Assembly: GCA_021018995.1 (NCBI GenBank)
Contig: CM037590.1
Span: 44,518,287 to 44,582,286, forward strand
Source of the DNA: Chloranthus sessilifolius
Lineage: Eukaryota; Streptophyta; Magnoliopsida; Chloranthales; Chloranthaceae
DNA length: 64,000 bases
Reading direction: 5' to 3'
The notes under the pieces were generated by a model. That model had not been told where the DNA came from. It was given only the letters and a program-made list of their open reading frames with translations, and ran no database searches. Of this stretch, positions 15,201 through 27,200 are shown piece after piece. Within the stretch, counting starts at the first letter, position 1; each line of letters starts with the position of its first letter. Made by a program: the position numbers and the translations under genes.

Positions 15201-18200
15201 CCCCAATTTTTGTGTCATCATTTGGTTCGTGGATATTGTACAGATTTCATCGAATAACTCCAAGGATCTTTTGAAACAATGTTCGAGTGGTTTGTTGTTG
15301 TTTGATGGACTTGTGATGTTTTTTATACCTTGCTATGTTGGTTTTATGGCACATTATCTCTGTTTTCCATTTTATTTAGCTTCTTAGATTAAAATCTGGT
15401 TTGTATACTTAAGTGGTTGCCTTTCCCACTTATTTTTGGATATTAATTTATTTTAAACTCTTTCCCGCCACTGGGCTTCTCTTGTTCCATAGGCAAACTA
15501 AAACTTATGCACCGATTGATCCTTTTGATTCCAATCCCTACCACGAATTACTAGCATCACACTTAATGGAAGAATTTTCTCCCATGGTCTTGAGCCATAA
15601 ATTATAGTTTGGCAGCCATAGAAAATTGGGCCACATTCTTGGGACTGTGATCAAACCTTCTCATCTGATCTCACTTTGTCCCATTGAGCAATTGACAACT
15701 ATACGGTGTTAGGATGGCTGTTTAACTCAATTTCCATGAGATAGTTGCACAATTAAGGGATACATTGAATGCGCATGCAAAGAATAATACTCGGATTAAT
15801 CAATTATTTAGAGAAGTCTCTTGTGACGAGCAAGGAGACCATTCTGTTTCAGAGTATTTTGGCTTTTGAGTACACTGGTGAGGGTTTCAGAATTGTTGCA
15901 TGTGGTTTTGAGCACTAGTAGATCTAGTGTTTTTTTGTGGGAATTCAACCTGAGTTTGAGTAGCTACGTGCAGAGATACTTCTAATTAATCCCTTTCCCT
16001 CTATATCAATCATTTATGCTTATTGTTGATGTAGATTGAGACGTCGTGCTATATTGGCTTTCTCTACCAAGATATCAAACTCGGTATCGGTCCATCTTGG
16101 ATGGATACGCATCAACCGAAACAGATACGGCATAGCCAAAACTGTAACGGCTTTTTTTTTTTTGAAAAATGCAAAAAAAAAAAAATGTATCAGTCAATAT
16201 CGGCCGATACTGACTCATATCGGTTCTCGACGAGACCGATACTTATCACTATCAGTCGAGTTTTGAAACCATGTTCTCTACTCCTGTCGAACACAGAGCT
16301 ATTACTACTTAGGTTTGGGGTAAGGGGAGTCGGCGTGGTCATGGGAAGCGAGGACATGGACGTGGAGGTCATAGCAATGTTGTCAAATCGCTTAAGCCAT
16401 GCTAAGCGATTTGACAACATTTTTCTTAAGCGTAATCACTCAATCGCACAAGTCATGGCTTAATGATTTTGATTTATTTTTTTAATTAAAAAACAGAATA
16501 ATAACATGTATCTAAGTCTAACAACTAAAGTAACACTAACAAAAATTGGGAAATGACTAAATGAGTCAATGTAGGGGGAAAATATACATTCTTATATTTA
16601 TTTAAAAAAAGTGTGTCAAACATACAAAATTATAACTTCAAATTAAAATTATAAATTACAAATTTACAATGATTCCTCTTGCTCACTCCTCACTGAGTCA
16701 TTGGTGTTGATATTAAGTATCGACTATGTACTCTCCACATTGATCTCTAACTCATTGTGGTACATCTCCTCTATCATTACCACCATCATCACTAGCATTG
16801 TCGTCATCATTGAAATCATCACCTTCTACACTCTTCTTTTTCCTCTGTTTCTTTTTCATCTGATCTCACTAATATGGAGTCTCTATCGTCTAGTTGTCTT
16901 ACTTCTTCTATCATTTCATCTTCTTCATCAATATGCATGTCTTGGCTGCTACTACCTCCAACTAATCGCCTCCTTTTAGTGGGTGTTGCACCAAAAGCCG
17001 CTTTTTCAACTTGGGCCCATGTTAAATCTTTCCCAAAGAAGACAGGCTCATCTGGTGTATCAACCATCCATGGATGATCAGGAAGCACATCATCCACACA
17101 GATGGGATCGTAGAATCCTGGTTACTTCCGCCTTTCAAGGAATTGTTTGCATAGGTTCTGCTTGTCCTGCACGACACCAAGCCATTGAGCTTCTTTTGCT
17201 CAAGTCTGTCCCCTTTTTCGTGTGGATTTGTTAGACATGAGGACCGTAGAAATATGTTATTGTTCAATAATTAAAAATTACTAATTTAATTTTTTTTTAA
17301 ATCTCCATAAGAGTTTAAGACTTCAATTACCATCTCGAAAGAGCTCTAATTCCGTCCACATCCGAATGCAGAACAAGACCAAGTATCCTAGTTGTCAGTT
17401 TCTTCGAAGGGGATCCTTTGTTATCGGATGTATCTCATAAGCTGCCCACCAGTCGGCTGAAGATTCAAGCGAATTATTAGAACTAGTAGAGATACATTAA
17501 TTAATTTGAAATTTGAAGACATTTAAAGTTTAAACTTAGAATTTTTGTTTTCCTATGTCAGATAACTGTCTCTTCCAAAAAATCCTCCTGTCTTCTTGTA
17601 TCGAACCAAATGGATAGCTATCCTATCATGTTCGCCTCCATTAGGGACCATCCTCTCTAAGACATCAAGAAAATCAATCATGTGAGTGGGCATCCGCTTC
17701 ATCTCCACCCGGGTGTGGAAAGTACATAAATGGATTAAGAATGAAGGTTGTCGAATATAATGGAGATGCAATTTGGCTTCCCCACCGCTGGTTGATTATA
17801 TCCAATAAGGTTTGATATATTCTCGACTTGAATTGATTATTAGATTTTAATTTTTCGTGGGCGTTCTCCATAAAACTACATATACATATATAACCCATTG
17901 GTGGTTTCTCACCACCATCAACCAATCGTAGCACATCTATGATTGGTTGGACTCACGTAAGGTTTGTACAAGAGGAGTCCAAAATTGGTTTTAGAGCAAT
18001 GTTTGTGCAACCCATTTACTGACAGCCTTCTTTGACCAAGGCCCATTGTTCCAATGGGCCGATGTTACAAAACTTGTAAGTTCCTTCTTTTTCATATAAG
18101 CTTTGGAATGTTAAGAACACGGTTGCAAATCGCGTTACAGCGGGACGTAATAAATTATCTCTATATGGCATTGCGCATTCTTTGAAGTAGAAGCACATAT

Positions 18201-21169
18201 TTGTACATAAACACAACTACCTTCCCAACTTTAAAAATTATTTTAATATGTAGTATACCTATATCCACTATGATTAAGTCTAAACAATGGGACGCACATG
18301 GCATCCAATATAATTGTGGTCGCTTTTCCGTAAGGAGTCAACCAGCGGCTACGTAGAATACCGCATTTTTCATTACAACTTAGACAACGTATTCAGTTCC
18401 TATTTCTTCTATGGTCTTATCTAAGTGTAAATAAATATTCGGTTGTGTGAAAATGGGCCGATGCATCTACCGATTTTATGAACATAATTCTGATAGGACA
18501 ATTTTTCAAGAAGATGTTCAATGTCACCGGATCTATCCGTCCATCCATTGGCCACCAATCTGCAATCGTATATTTTCCATGCTTCCTTATATGTGGCTAA
18601 TATATTTTTGGTCACTCTTACCTCTTCTTTGAGGCATGTTTCCCTAACTTGTCGTAGGATGGAGGTTCAAGTCTAGGTCCAAATTGCCAAAGAGCTGCAA
18701 TCGTCACTTTGAAGCTCTTTAGCATAACGGCATTGAAAGCAATGCCGACTTGGTAGAACCACTTAGCCACATATTGGATTGTGGCGGGTCTATCCTTACT
18801 TTTAAATAAGTTCTCAAGTGTTGTTTAGGCAGGTTCTTTACCCTCCCTTTGATAAACCACGTGATGTGGTCTACACCACCCTTCTACCACGACCATGAGC
18901 TTTTTTCGATGGTGGTTGTGGAGGTCGTCTAGTTTGGGTCGTCGATGGTGTAGATCTATCATCATCATAATCATCATGACTACGTTTCATATAGCCTTTT
19001 TTAAAACAACAACATGATCATGTTTTTTCCTAGAGTGCTTGTCCATGTACTACATGATTCCCTTTCGGATTTTCGAACAAGCTTTATGGCAAGCCCTAGC
19101 ATTTGATCTGGCTCCATGAGTAAGATGTTTATGTCGGCCTACACCACCCGTGCTCTCATAATCGCACAAGGTGCATACTATGATTTGTTTCTCGGTGGGA
19201 CTCGTACACCGTCCAAATTTCCAACCTTGATCACTTGATTTAGGCCTTAGAGGATCTGGATTAGAACAGGTAGACATAATTAATTGATGATAGAAAGTCG
19301 GAAAAGAAAATTAGAGGTTAAAAATCTTGAAACAAAATTAATAAAACTCAAAGCTCCCAAAGGCTTGCTTGATTCAGGTCACTTGAGAGTTGAGAGTTGA
19401 GACTTGAGATTGATAGAAGAGTAGAAGCTTGCTTCACTCTTCAATCTTGATCCTAGAATCCTTTATCTTTCCCTTTGAAGCTTACTTACACACTAACACT
19501 ACTATAGTCAATTATTTACTAATTACAACAACTTTAATACACTAAAAAGGAGGATTACAAAGCATAAAAAATATTAAAGAGCAAAGTAGGAAGATGAGAG
19601 GAGATTGGGAGTCTAGAATGGAGGGTAAAGAGGAAGAATGAGCCAAAATAGTTGCGAGTCCCCCCTCCCCCTTTATAGAGGTTAAGGGGCCTAAAAAAAA
19701 AAGTGCTCCATCGATCATATTTTTGACCGTTGGAGCACTATGCGAAGCCATAAAACAGGGCTTATGTGATCGCATACATGACTGCCTCGCAATCATATCG
19801 TCTACTTCTCCTCCCTAGGTGTGTTAACTTACGCGCTTCAGACCATATGATTGGTGACTCTCGGTTATTCTCTTCCATTATACCACACTCCTCTAATAGG
19901 CCAATATGCTTGGTTGATGGTTCCCTCACTCCCATTTCTAGTAAGGAAAGTGTTCCTCTCTCAATCCCCTTCCAATATTTTGCATGTTCTTCATTTAAAC
20001 ACTAATTTATTATCAACCAACAGGGGGTTGGGACAATGACCAGGACCACACCACAAGAAGGGGAGTTTTATGAGTTTAAATCCCACCCTTGTTGACCACT
20101 TGCAGGGATCTATCCCTAATGAGTGGTGTGTGTGATGTGCGGGTGTTGCACGTACCTGGGGACTTAGTCGGGTTCTCTAAGAGGCCAAATACCCCGTTAT
20201 AAAAAAAAAAAACACTAATTTATTATATATCATATGCATAACCAATCATTGAACTATTTAGTAACCATCTTCCCCACAAATTATATTTTGAAGGACTTGA
20301 TTACAAGGAGGATTTTTGGTATGGGACATGAGAGCGAGGGATTGTATTACATTAGAGTTGATAGACCGATGGCATCATCATCTCACACACATTTTACTTG
20401 CTTCTAGTCGTATTTTAAGTGTATACACATCAAATCTTTGGCATGTTAGCCTATGACATGTCACACTGCAAAATTTATGCTTGTTATTTCCCTCTTTCAA
20501 GGATAATTAATGGTTCTTAACTTCAATGACACAGAGAGTATCAGGAACTTGTTCAGAGAGCTTCGATGCTCATACCTCATCCTCTCACCTAGGTGAGTCG
20601 GGTATCATCAGGTCAGCTCATGCATCATCTTTAAAACAATCCTTGGGGATCACTGAGTCAAGTGCCACTAACCACATGCCTCGTATGCCTACTTTATGTG
20701 ATTCCATTATGCCCATGTCTATTCCATGCAATATTCGAGTTCCTGATGAATCCCTGGTCCTAGTAACGCGACAAGGAGATGCTCATATTTAGGGGTGTAT
20801 TCGGTTCTAATCAGATTCTAAATGTTCAAACCAAACCAAACCATCCAACAGTTGAACCAAACCAACCCGATTCGATTCGGTTTGGTTTGGTCGGTTTTAG
20901 TTTTTCTATAAGTTCTACTTGCACATCAAAAATTTCGCAATTTCTCAACCTGTTTTACACTTTTACTATTTTCATTTTTTCCGGAGTCGTTTTACTTTTC
21001 CTCAAATACACTTTTACTAACTAAACCTTTAGAAATTAGAACCCTAAGTCTCTACTCCCAAATTCAACGTCTTATGAGATTTGAGCCTTAAGGTTGTGAA
21101 ACACTGAATTTGGGCCTAAATTTTGGACCAAAAATTCGATGCCCAATCGTCTACTTGACTCAAGTTGAT

Positions 21170-21248
<79 letters not shown>

Positions 21249-24200
21249 TACAATCGGTTCGGTCGCTTTCAGCTTGGGAAGGCCCGGAACCGAAAACAAA
21301 CCAAACTTTTCAGTTTTTCTTTTTGCCAAACCCAAACCAGACCAAAATCGACAATTCGGTACGGTTTGGTCGGTTGGACCCAAAAAATGCACAGCCCTAT
21401 TCATATTGGTCGTTTATCTCTTGGGAAAGCCCGGAACCGAAAACAAACCAAACTTTTCAGTTTTTCTTTTTGCCAAACCCAAACCAGACCAAAATCGACA
21501 ATTCGGTATGGTTTGGTCGGTTGGACCCAAAAAATGCACAGCCCTATTCATATTGGTCGTTTATCTCTTGGCTCCACACTGGATATCCAAAAGGCGCCAA
21601 CAAGTCTTCTCTGTGTCAGTAAAATTACTAAAACTATAAGTGCAATGTGTAACTTTTGATAAAACTAATAATCAACTAATATAATAGGGTTGTGTTCGGC
21701 ATTGCTCTTTGGGAGAGTAGAAAAGAGCAGTTGCTGCTCTTTGTTATTACAAAGAAATGTGGGGAGAGAAAAGGATCAGAGGAAGATAAAAGGGAGACTG
21801 CACCTTAAAATAGGAAAAACAACACTCTTTAAAAGAGCATGAAAAATCACGCTCTTTTAAAGCAGAATGTTTTACATGTTTCAAAGAGCAAGCTCCCTTT
21901 TATCTTCCTCCAATCCTTCTCTCTCCCACATTTCCTTGCAATAGCAAAGAGCAGTATGTCACGGGGTAACTTTTTCCAACGCCCGTGCGGCGCCTCGCTG
22001 CCGCTACAGCGAGGCCAGCCTAACTCAGATACCAGTTTTCTCACGAAGCATAACCTAACATTGGTTATCACGCCCGTGCAACATCTCGCTGCCGCACACA
22101 ACGAGACCTCATATCCAACCATCACTCTGATACCACCCGCCTAGAGGACGGGAACTCCCGCGTCGTGGTTGCCTTCACTCGAGGCGAACCCATTCGATGC
22201 ATTGTGCCTAATCACAACACGTATGCCAGCACCTCAGTGCCACTTGGCCTGCCTAGCTTTCCCCTGTGCAACGCACTAGTTCTTCACTTCGGACAGTGGC
22301 CTGCATCTCTTCATGCCATCCAAGCCAACCAACGTGTGTGGTCCACGCGACCAGCACACGTGGAGTAGCATGCAACTCTTCATGCTCTCCAAACTAAGCA
22401 TCGTGTGTGGCCTGTACGACCAGCACACTTTTGCTCCAGGCCCTCAGCTAGTGTGCGCCATTGCATTCCACGTAGCCCTTGAGTGCCCCAGTGAGGTCAC
22501 CGATCCATGTGCACCGCGACGCCGGCACGGGGCCACATGGTAACCTCACCCCAGGTGACACATGGCATCATGTTGGCCCGCATTCTTTGCAGCGATGTTC
22601 TAGGCCCACCCCTAACCTAGAAAGCACATGCGCTCGTCCCGCAACGCAAGGCCCTATGTGTGGGAGAATAGCTCCACAGCTCCCTTCCCCCTATATATGG
22701 TCCAAAGACCAACTTAGGCAAAGTAGCAGAAAACCCTCAAACCCCTTGGTTTGTCATACCACCATGGCACACGGCCTCCTGCTCGTGGCACACACCTGCA
22801 AAGGTGGTGTCTTGCCATTAAACATGGCACACGATCCTCTGACCGTGGCACCCAGTGTCATCCTCCAAGCCCACATGGCTTGTGAGGTCACGCATCAGCG
22901 TCCCTTACGACCGTGTCGCGTCCGTGTCGCATCCGCATCGCGACCACGTCACGAGGCCCTCATGGCCTCATGTCCAACATAGCACTGCATCGCGACCATG
23001 TCGCGTCCGTGTCGCATGCCCTCATAGCACCACATCACGTCTAAGTCGTGACTGTGTCTCGTGTCAACTCGACACCATATCGGGTCCGTCATTGCACCCG
23101 GATGCCGCGTGCCCTTGGCACCGCATCACGTGCCCTCTTGGCACCGCATCACTCGTCATATAAACTAGATGTCGCGTGTCCTCTTGACACCACATCGCGT
23201 GCCACCATGGCACCGCCTCATGTGCCTTAGCACTTGGGCGTCACGTGCCCTCTTGGCACCACGTCACGTGCCCCTACGCGGAGCACCGCACTTCATGCCT
23301 TATCACCCGCGTCGGCGTGCTTCTGCGAGCACCGCACTACGTGCCTTATGGCACCAGGACGTCGCGTGCCCTCTTGGCACCACGTCGCGTGCTCATACGC
23401 GGAGCACCGCATTACATGCCCTTTCTAAGCCTTCACGCGTCTAGCCACCATACTAGATCGTAGCTTAGTTCGGGTCACCGTCGCATCATGCATCAGGGAC
23501 TCATCCACGCATCGCAGGGCTACATGCCTCTGCGCCCACGCATGCTACACGGCTAGTTTCCAAGGTCCGCTTGCCTTCTTGCTGGCTAAGTGCCCAGTTC
23601 TAAGGTCGTCATGCCTTCATGCTGGCGCATAGATTAATGAGGCCGTCACAAGTAGCTTGTCACGGAGTTACTCTTTGCGACGTAAACTCTCGTGCGGCAC
23701 CTAGTTCCCTGGACTAGATCAGTCTACTCAAGTCTCAAACCTGTGCGATAACACATTAGGTCAAAAGCTATACGGATTCTCGAATGCAAATAATATTGCG
23801 ATACGCAACAACTAGTAAAGGGGGAGCCCCTCATTGGGGTCGGAACCGCACCGTGCAGGTGGTTGGAGACCACCCCAAACAAGATGACTAGCACACGACG
23901 TAACTAGAGCGACCAAGCAAGGCTCGGATGCACGAACTCAAGCCCACAAGGCTATCGTACGTGTTCGGTAGGGGATCACTTAGGCTAGCGATACGTCACA
24001 TAGCTGATAGGTCATCAATGGCAAGCTACGCGCCTGCCGGCGCGAATGGGCCGTGCGCCCAAATTTTCAGATTTCAGCTAAAAGGTCGGTGCTCAGATAA
24101 AGTGCCCGGCCCAAACCCGAACCCGGCCTGGCCCGTTTAGCTTGAATTTTTTTTTAAAACTACCCTTTAGAAAACTATAAGCCCGGCCTGGCCCGAATAG

Positions 24201-27200
24201 CTAACCGAGCCGGGTTCGAGCTATGGATTTCATAAACTGGTTCAGCCCGACCCGGCCCGATTAGCTATTCGTGCCGGGTGGGTGAAAATCCAGCCTAAAC
24301 GGGCTGGGTGAAAATCCAGCCTAAACCCGGCCCGGCCCGTTGACACCCCTAGTAACTGATAAGATCACTTCTCCATATATATGGTCTAAACACCAACATA
24401 GGCGAAACAACGGGAGAACCTCAAACGCATTGGTTTGACATACTGCCCACCCAACACACAAATATGCCCATGATGCTCCACATCTTCCATCATGCGACCA
24501 TGTCGCAACTGCAATCTGTCACCATGTCGCGTGCCCTTGTGGCCCACGACCGAAGCTCTCGGAGTACCTATGGCGAAGCCCTCATGGCTTGGTGGCGCGC
24601 TTACGATGCCCCAGCTTCAATGTACCAATGCTCCAGCACTAGTGGGACAAGTGGCCCTGCGGCTAACCTAGATGGCTATGCCGCGAGCCCCGATCACAAG
24701 ATGCTCTTTTCTACTCTCCCAAAGAGCAATGTCAAACCCAGCCTAGGGAAAGAACTAAGAAAAGAATACCCACATTAGGGTTTGTGAGAAGAGAGATAGA
24801 GAAGAAGAGGGAGAGAGGAGAGAGAGTACGAATCAAAAGAACTATATTTTTACTCTTGTTTGGGATATGTGATACCAGTGGGGTCTCTTATATAGAGGTT
24901 CCTTTGCACACCCTTTTACAACTTAAGTGACGTGGGACTAAACCAGCACCTCTAGACTCACTAGGCATCAACAAAACACTATCTCCAACACTCCCCCTCG
25001 AATTGAATCTTCCATGATGTAGAAGTCCAACTTGCTCACTAATACCAAAGGTTTTACATCATCAACTCCCCCTTACAACAAATATAGTCTTAACTTGGTA
25101 CCCAAGATTCAACTAGTGGCCATGTGGTACCTACTAAGAACACCTAACGTCTCGGTGCACCTCTGCACTCAAGTGATCATGTGGTACTCTCTATGGTCCA
25201 ACTATAGGGTAGTTTCACCTTTTTTGTAGTGCTACATAGCACTCAAGTGGCCATAGCTCTCCTTATCGTCCATCGTAGCTTACTACATTTTACAACGATT
25301 GTTCTTGGCACCATTTCATGGCTACATAGCTGATATCAAAACCTAAATACAATCTAGGGGTGTTACAAGATACACATAAGCCTTTTATCACACTAGTAGA
25401 CAATTGGGAATTACAACGCACAAGAGTCCATCCATCTAGATCAAATCAACAGCCATCCACATATTACTTGAATATATAGATTTAAGTATAGATTTCTGGG
25501 TAGCTAACAGCACGGGTTTCTAGGCAGCCAGCAGCTCCACGGATCTCAAGATAGCATATAAATGCGAAAATCTCTAACAACAGAAACTACGCACCATTAG
25601 CGTGGAAGTCAAGGCATCGCCATGGCAACGCTATGGCAAATGGCGATGGATTTAGCCATATACACTGAAATGGCGACACTGTTGAAATGGCAGCGCCTTA
25701 TAAAGTAACATAGAAAACTAATATTTTAATAAGTTACATAATAGTAAGTTATACTTTCATAAATTATAAGTTAAAAACCAGAGCCAAAAGTTAAAATAAA
25801 AAAAGGTAATACACTATAAATGTAGTATAAGGTTTATAACAAATTCAAATCATTTAAAAACCCCTTAAGGCCTTTTAAAACCATTTTTTAGAGAGAGAGA
25901 GAGAGGGAGAGGCTACACTTCTCCAAAGTCCACCCAAACTATTGACTCTCTCTTATCCATCACAAACCCTAGACACAGCCCCCATCGCACACAGCGCCGA
26001 AACAAAAAATCTGTGCAGTTTATTTGTGCACAATAAACTGCATAGATTTTTCCAAGCTGTCAGATTCTCTACAATTTTTTGTGCACATGCCACAAATTTT
26101 TAGCTCCCAATTTTCTGCACAAATTGGGTGGTAAAACTTGCACGGGCTACAAATTTTTTTTCACAGGCCACAAATTTGTGGCATGTGACATTTTTTTTCC
26201 AATTTGCTATTTTTGGGATCTGTGGCTTGTTATTTCAACAAAAGATAAATTAAAATTTGCATTGGTATGGTTGTGTACAATTTTTTTTGGCTGTTTTTAA
26301 TGCGCATATATTTTTTGGTTGTTTTTAACATGTATATATTTTTTGGCTATATGCACATCATTTTTTAATGTTTTGGCATTTTTTAATGTATATTGTACTC
26401 ATACTTTCTCATGCTCGGATTTGCGAATTTAGTGAGGTTTCATATTTCATAATTAATATTTGCTCTCTATTTATTGATATTTGTTTATGCCTGATTAATT
26501 TGTTGAATTTTTTTTCGTCCTCTAGAAAAAATATAGAAATTAAAAAATAGTAAAAATCTGAAAAAATAAATATTAATGATTAATAAATAAAAATTAATTT
26601 TTAAAAAAAAAAATAGCAAATGGCATCTCCATGGCATGGCGAGCCTCTTCGCCGTGACCTTGCCACACCGACTTAACTACCTTATCCATTAGTGTCCAAG
26701 AACTCAAAAAGTGACATGAAATCCACTCAAGCATTTCACCAAACACCTATTGGGCATCTTTTTAACACAAGTCTTTTTCCTTTTTTTCTTTCCTCTTCAA
26801 TGGCTGCTACAGCCATCATTCTCTTCTTCTTCTTTCGCTTCTCACAGTATCTTTTCTTTTATTCTTTGCTCATATTTCTTCTTTTTTTTTTCTTCTTCAA
26901 TGGTTGCTACAACCGTCATTTTCTTCTTTTCGCTTCTCACTGTATCTTTTCTTTTATTCTTTGCTCATATTTCTTACTTCATTTTTTCTTCTCCCTTGGC
27001 TGCCACAACAACCTCTTCTTTTGCTTTTTGTTTTTTTGTTCTTTGGCTGTATAACACAGCCCACAATGGCTGCACAACATCCCTTCCATCTTTTCTACAT
27101 CATCTCCTCCTATTCTCCCCCTAAAAAAATAAAAAATACAAGGACCATGTAGGAGAAAGAGAACTCACATAAAAAATTGGATCGGTGGCTACAATAACAG

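Larger units (their letters stand above)
16375..19807 (-). mobile_element. hAT transposon relic B with BED/DUF659 transposase (GCGATCGC-word family)
   Basis: The left end is CAATGTTGTCAAATCGC. The right end near 19807 (inverted, AAGTAGACGATATGATTGCG) is decayed. Both ends resemble the MITE at 38369-38992, whose outer repeat is CAGTGTTGTCATATGCG and whose core (gaccgt near a thymine-rich stretch) recurs at 19720. The interior carries a minus-strand hAT transposase relic. The left target flank is ggtcatag; I could not find its partner on the right. The element splits Copia A between gag and protease. Confidence 0.7.
21688..24766. mobile_element. Harbinger-like MITE ends carrying a 2.7-kb GC-rich insert
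   Basis: The left terminus (21688 on) and the inverted right terminus (24705-24766) share CATTGCTCTTTGGGAGAGTA, extending to a ~45-bp inverted repeat. The flanks suggest a 3-bp TAG/TAA duplication, confirmed by the empty site in the sister LTR. The left part has its own fold-back (about 21725-21795 against 21888-21955). From about 21956 to 24703 the composition turns sharply GC-rich. Confidence 0.7.
21657..24990 (-). repeat. 3' LTR of the minus-strand element, interrupted
   Basis: Matches 27290-27591 except for the insertion between about 21689 and 24768. Starts tgataaaactaataat and ends atctccaaca on the plus strand. Confidence 0.85.

Noticed and set aside
21072..21659. Four long frames rich in Ile-Tyr on both strands
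   Set aside because: They are readings of a TA microsatellite plus MITE words and a tandem duplication.
22165..23463. Cluster of overlapping open frames in the GC-rich block
   Set aside because: High GC and tandem repetition remove stops in several frames at once; no motif, no start context and no consistent frame.
26692..27152. Phe/Ser-rich overlapping frames resembling membrane proteins
   Set aside because: Pyrimidine-rich tandem repeat in an LTR element reads as hydrophobic in all plus frames.
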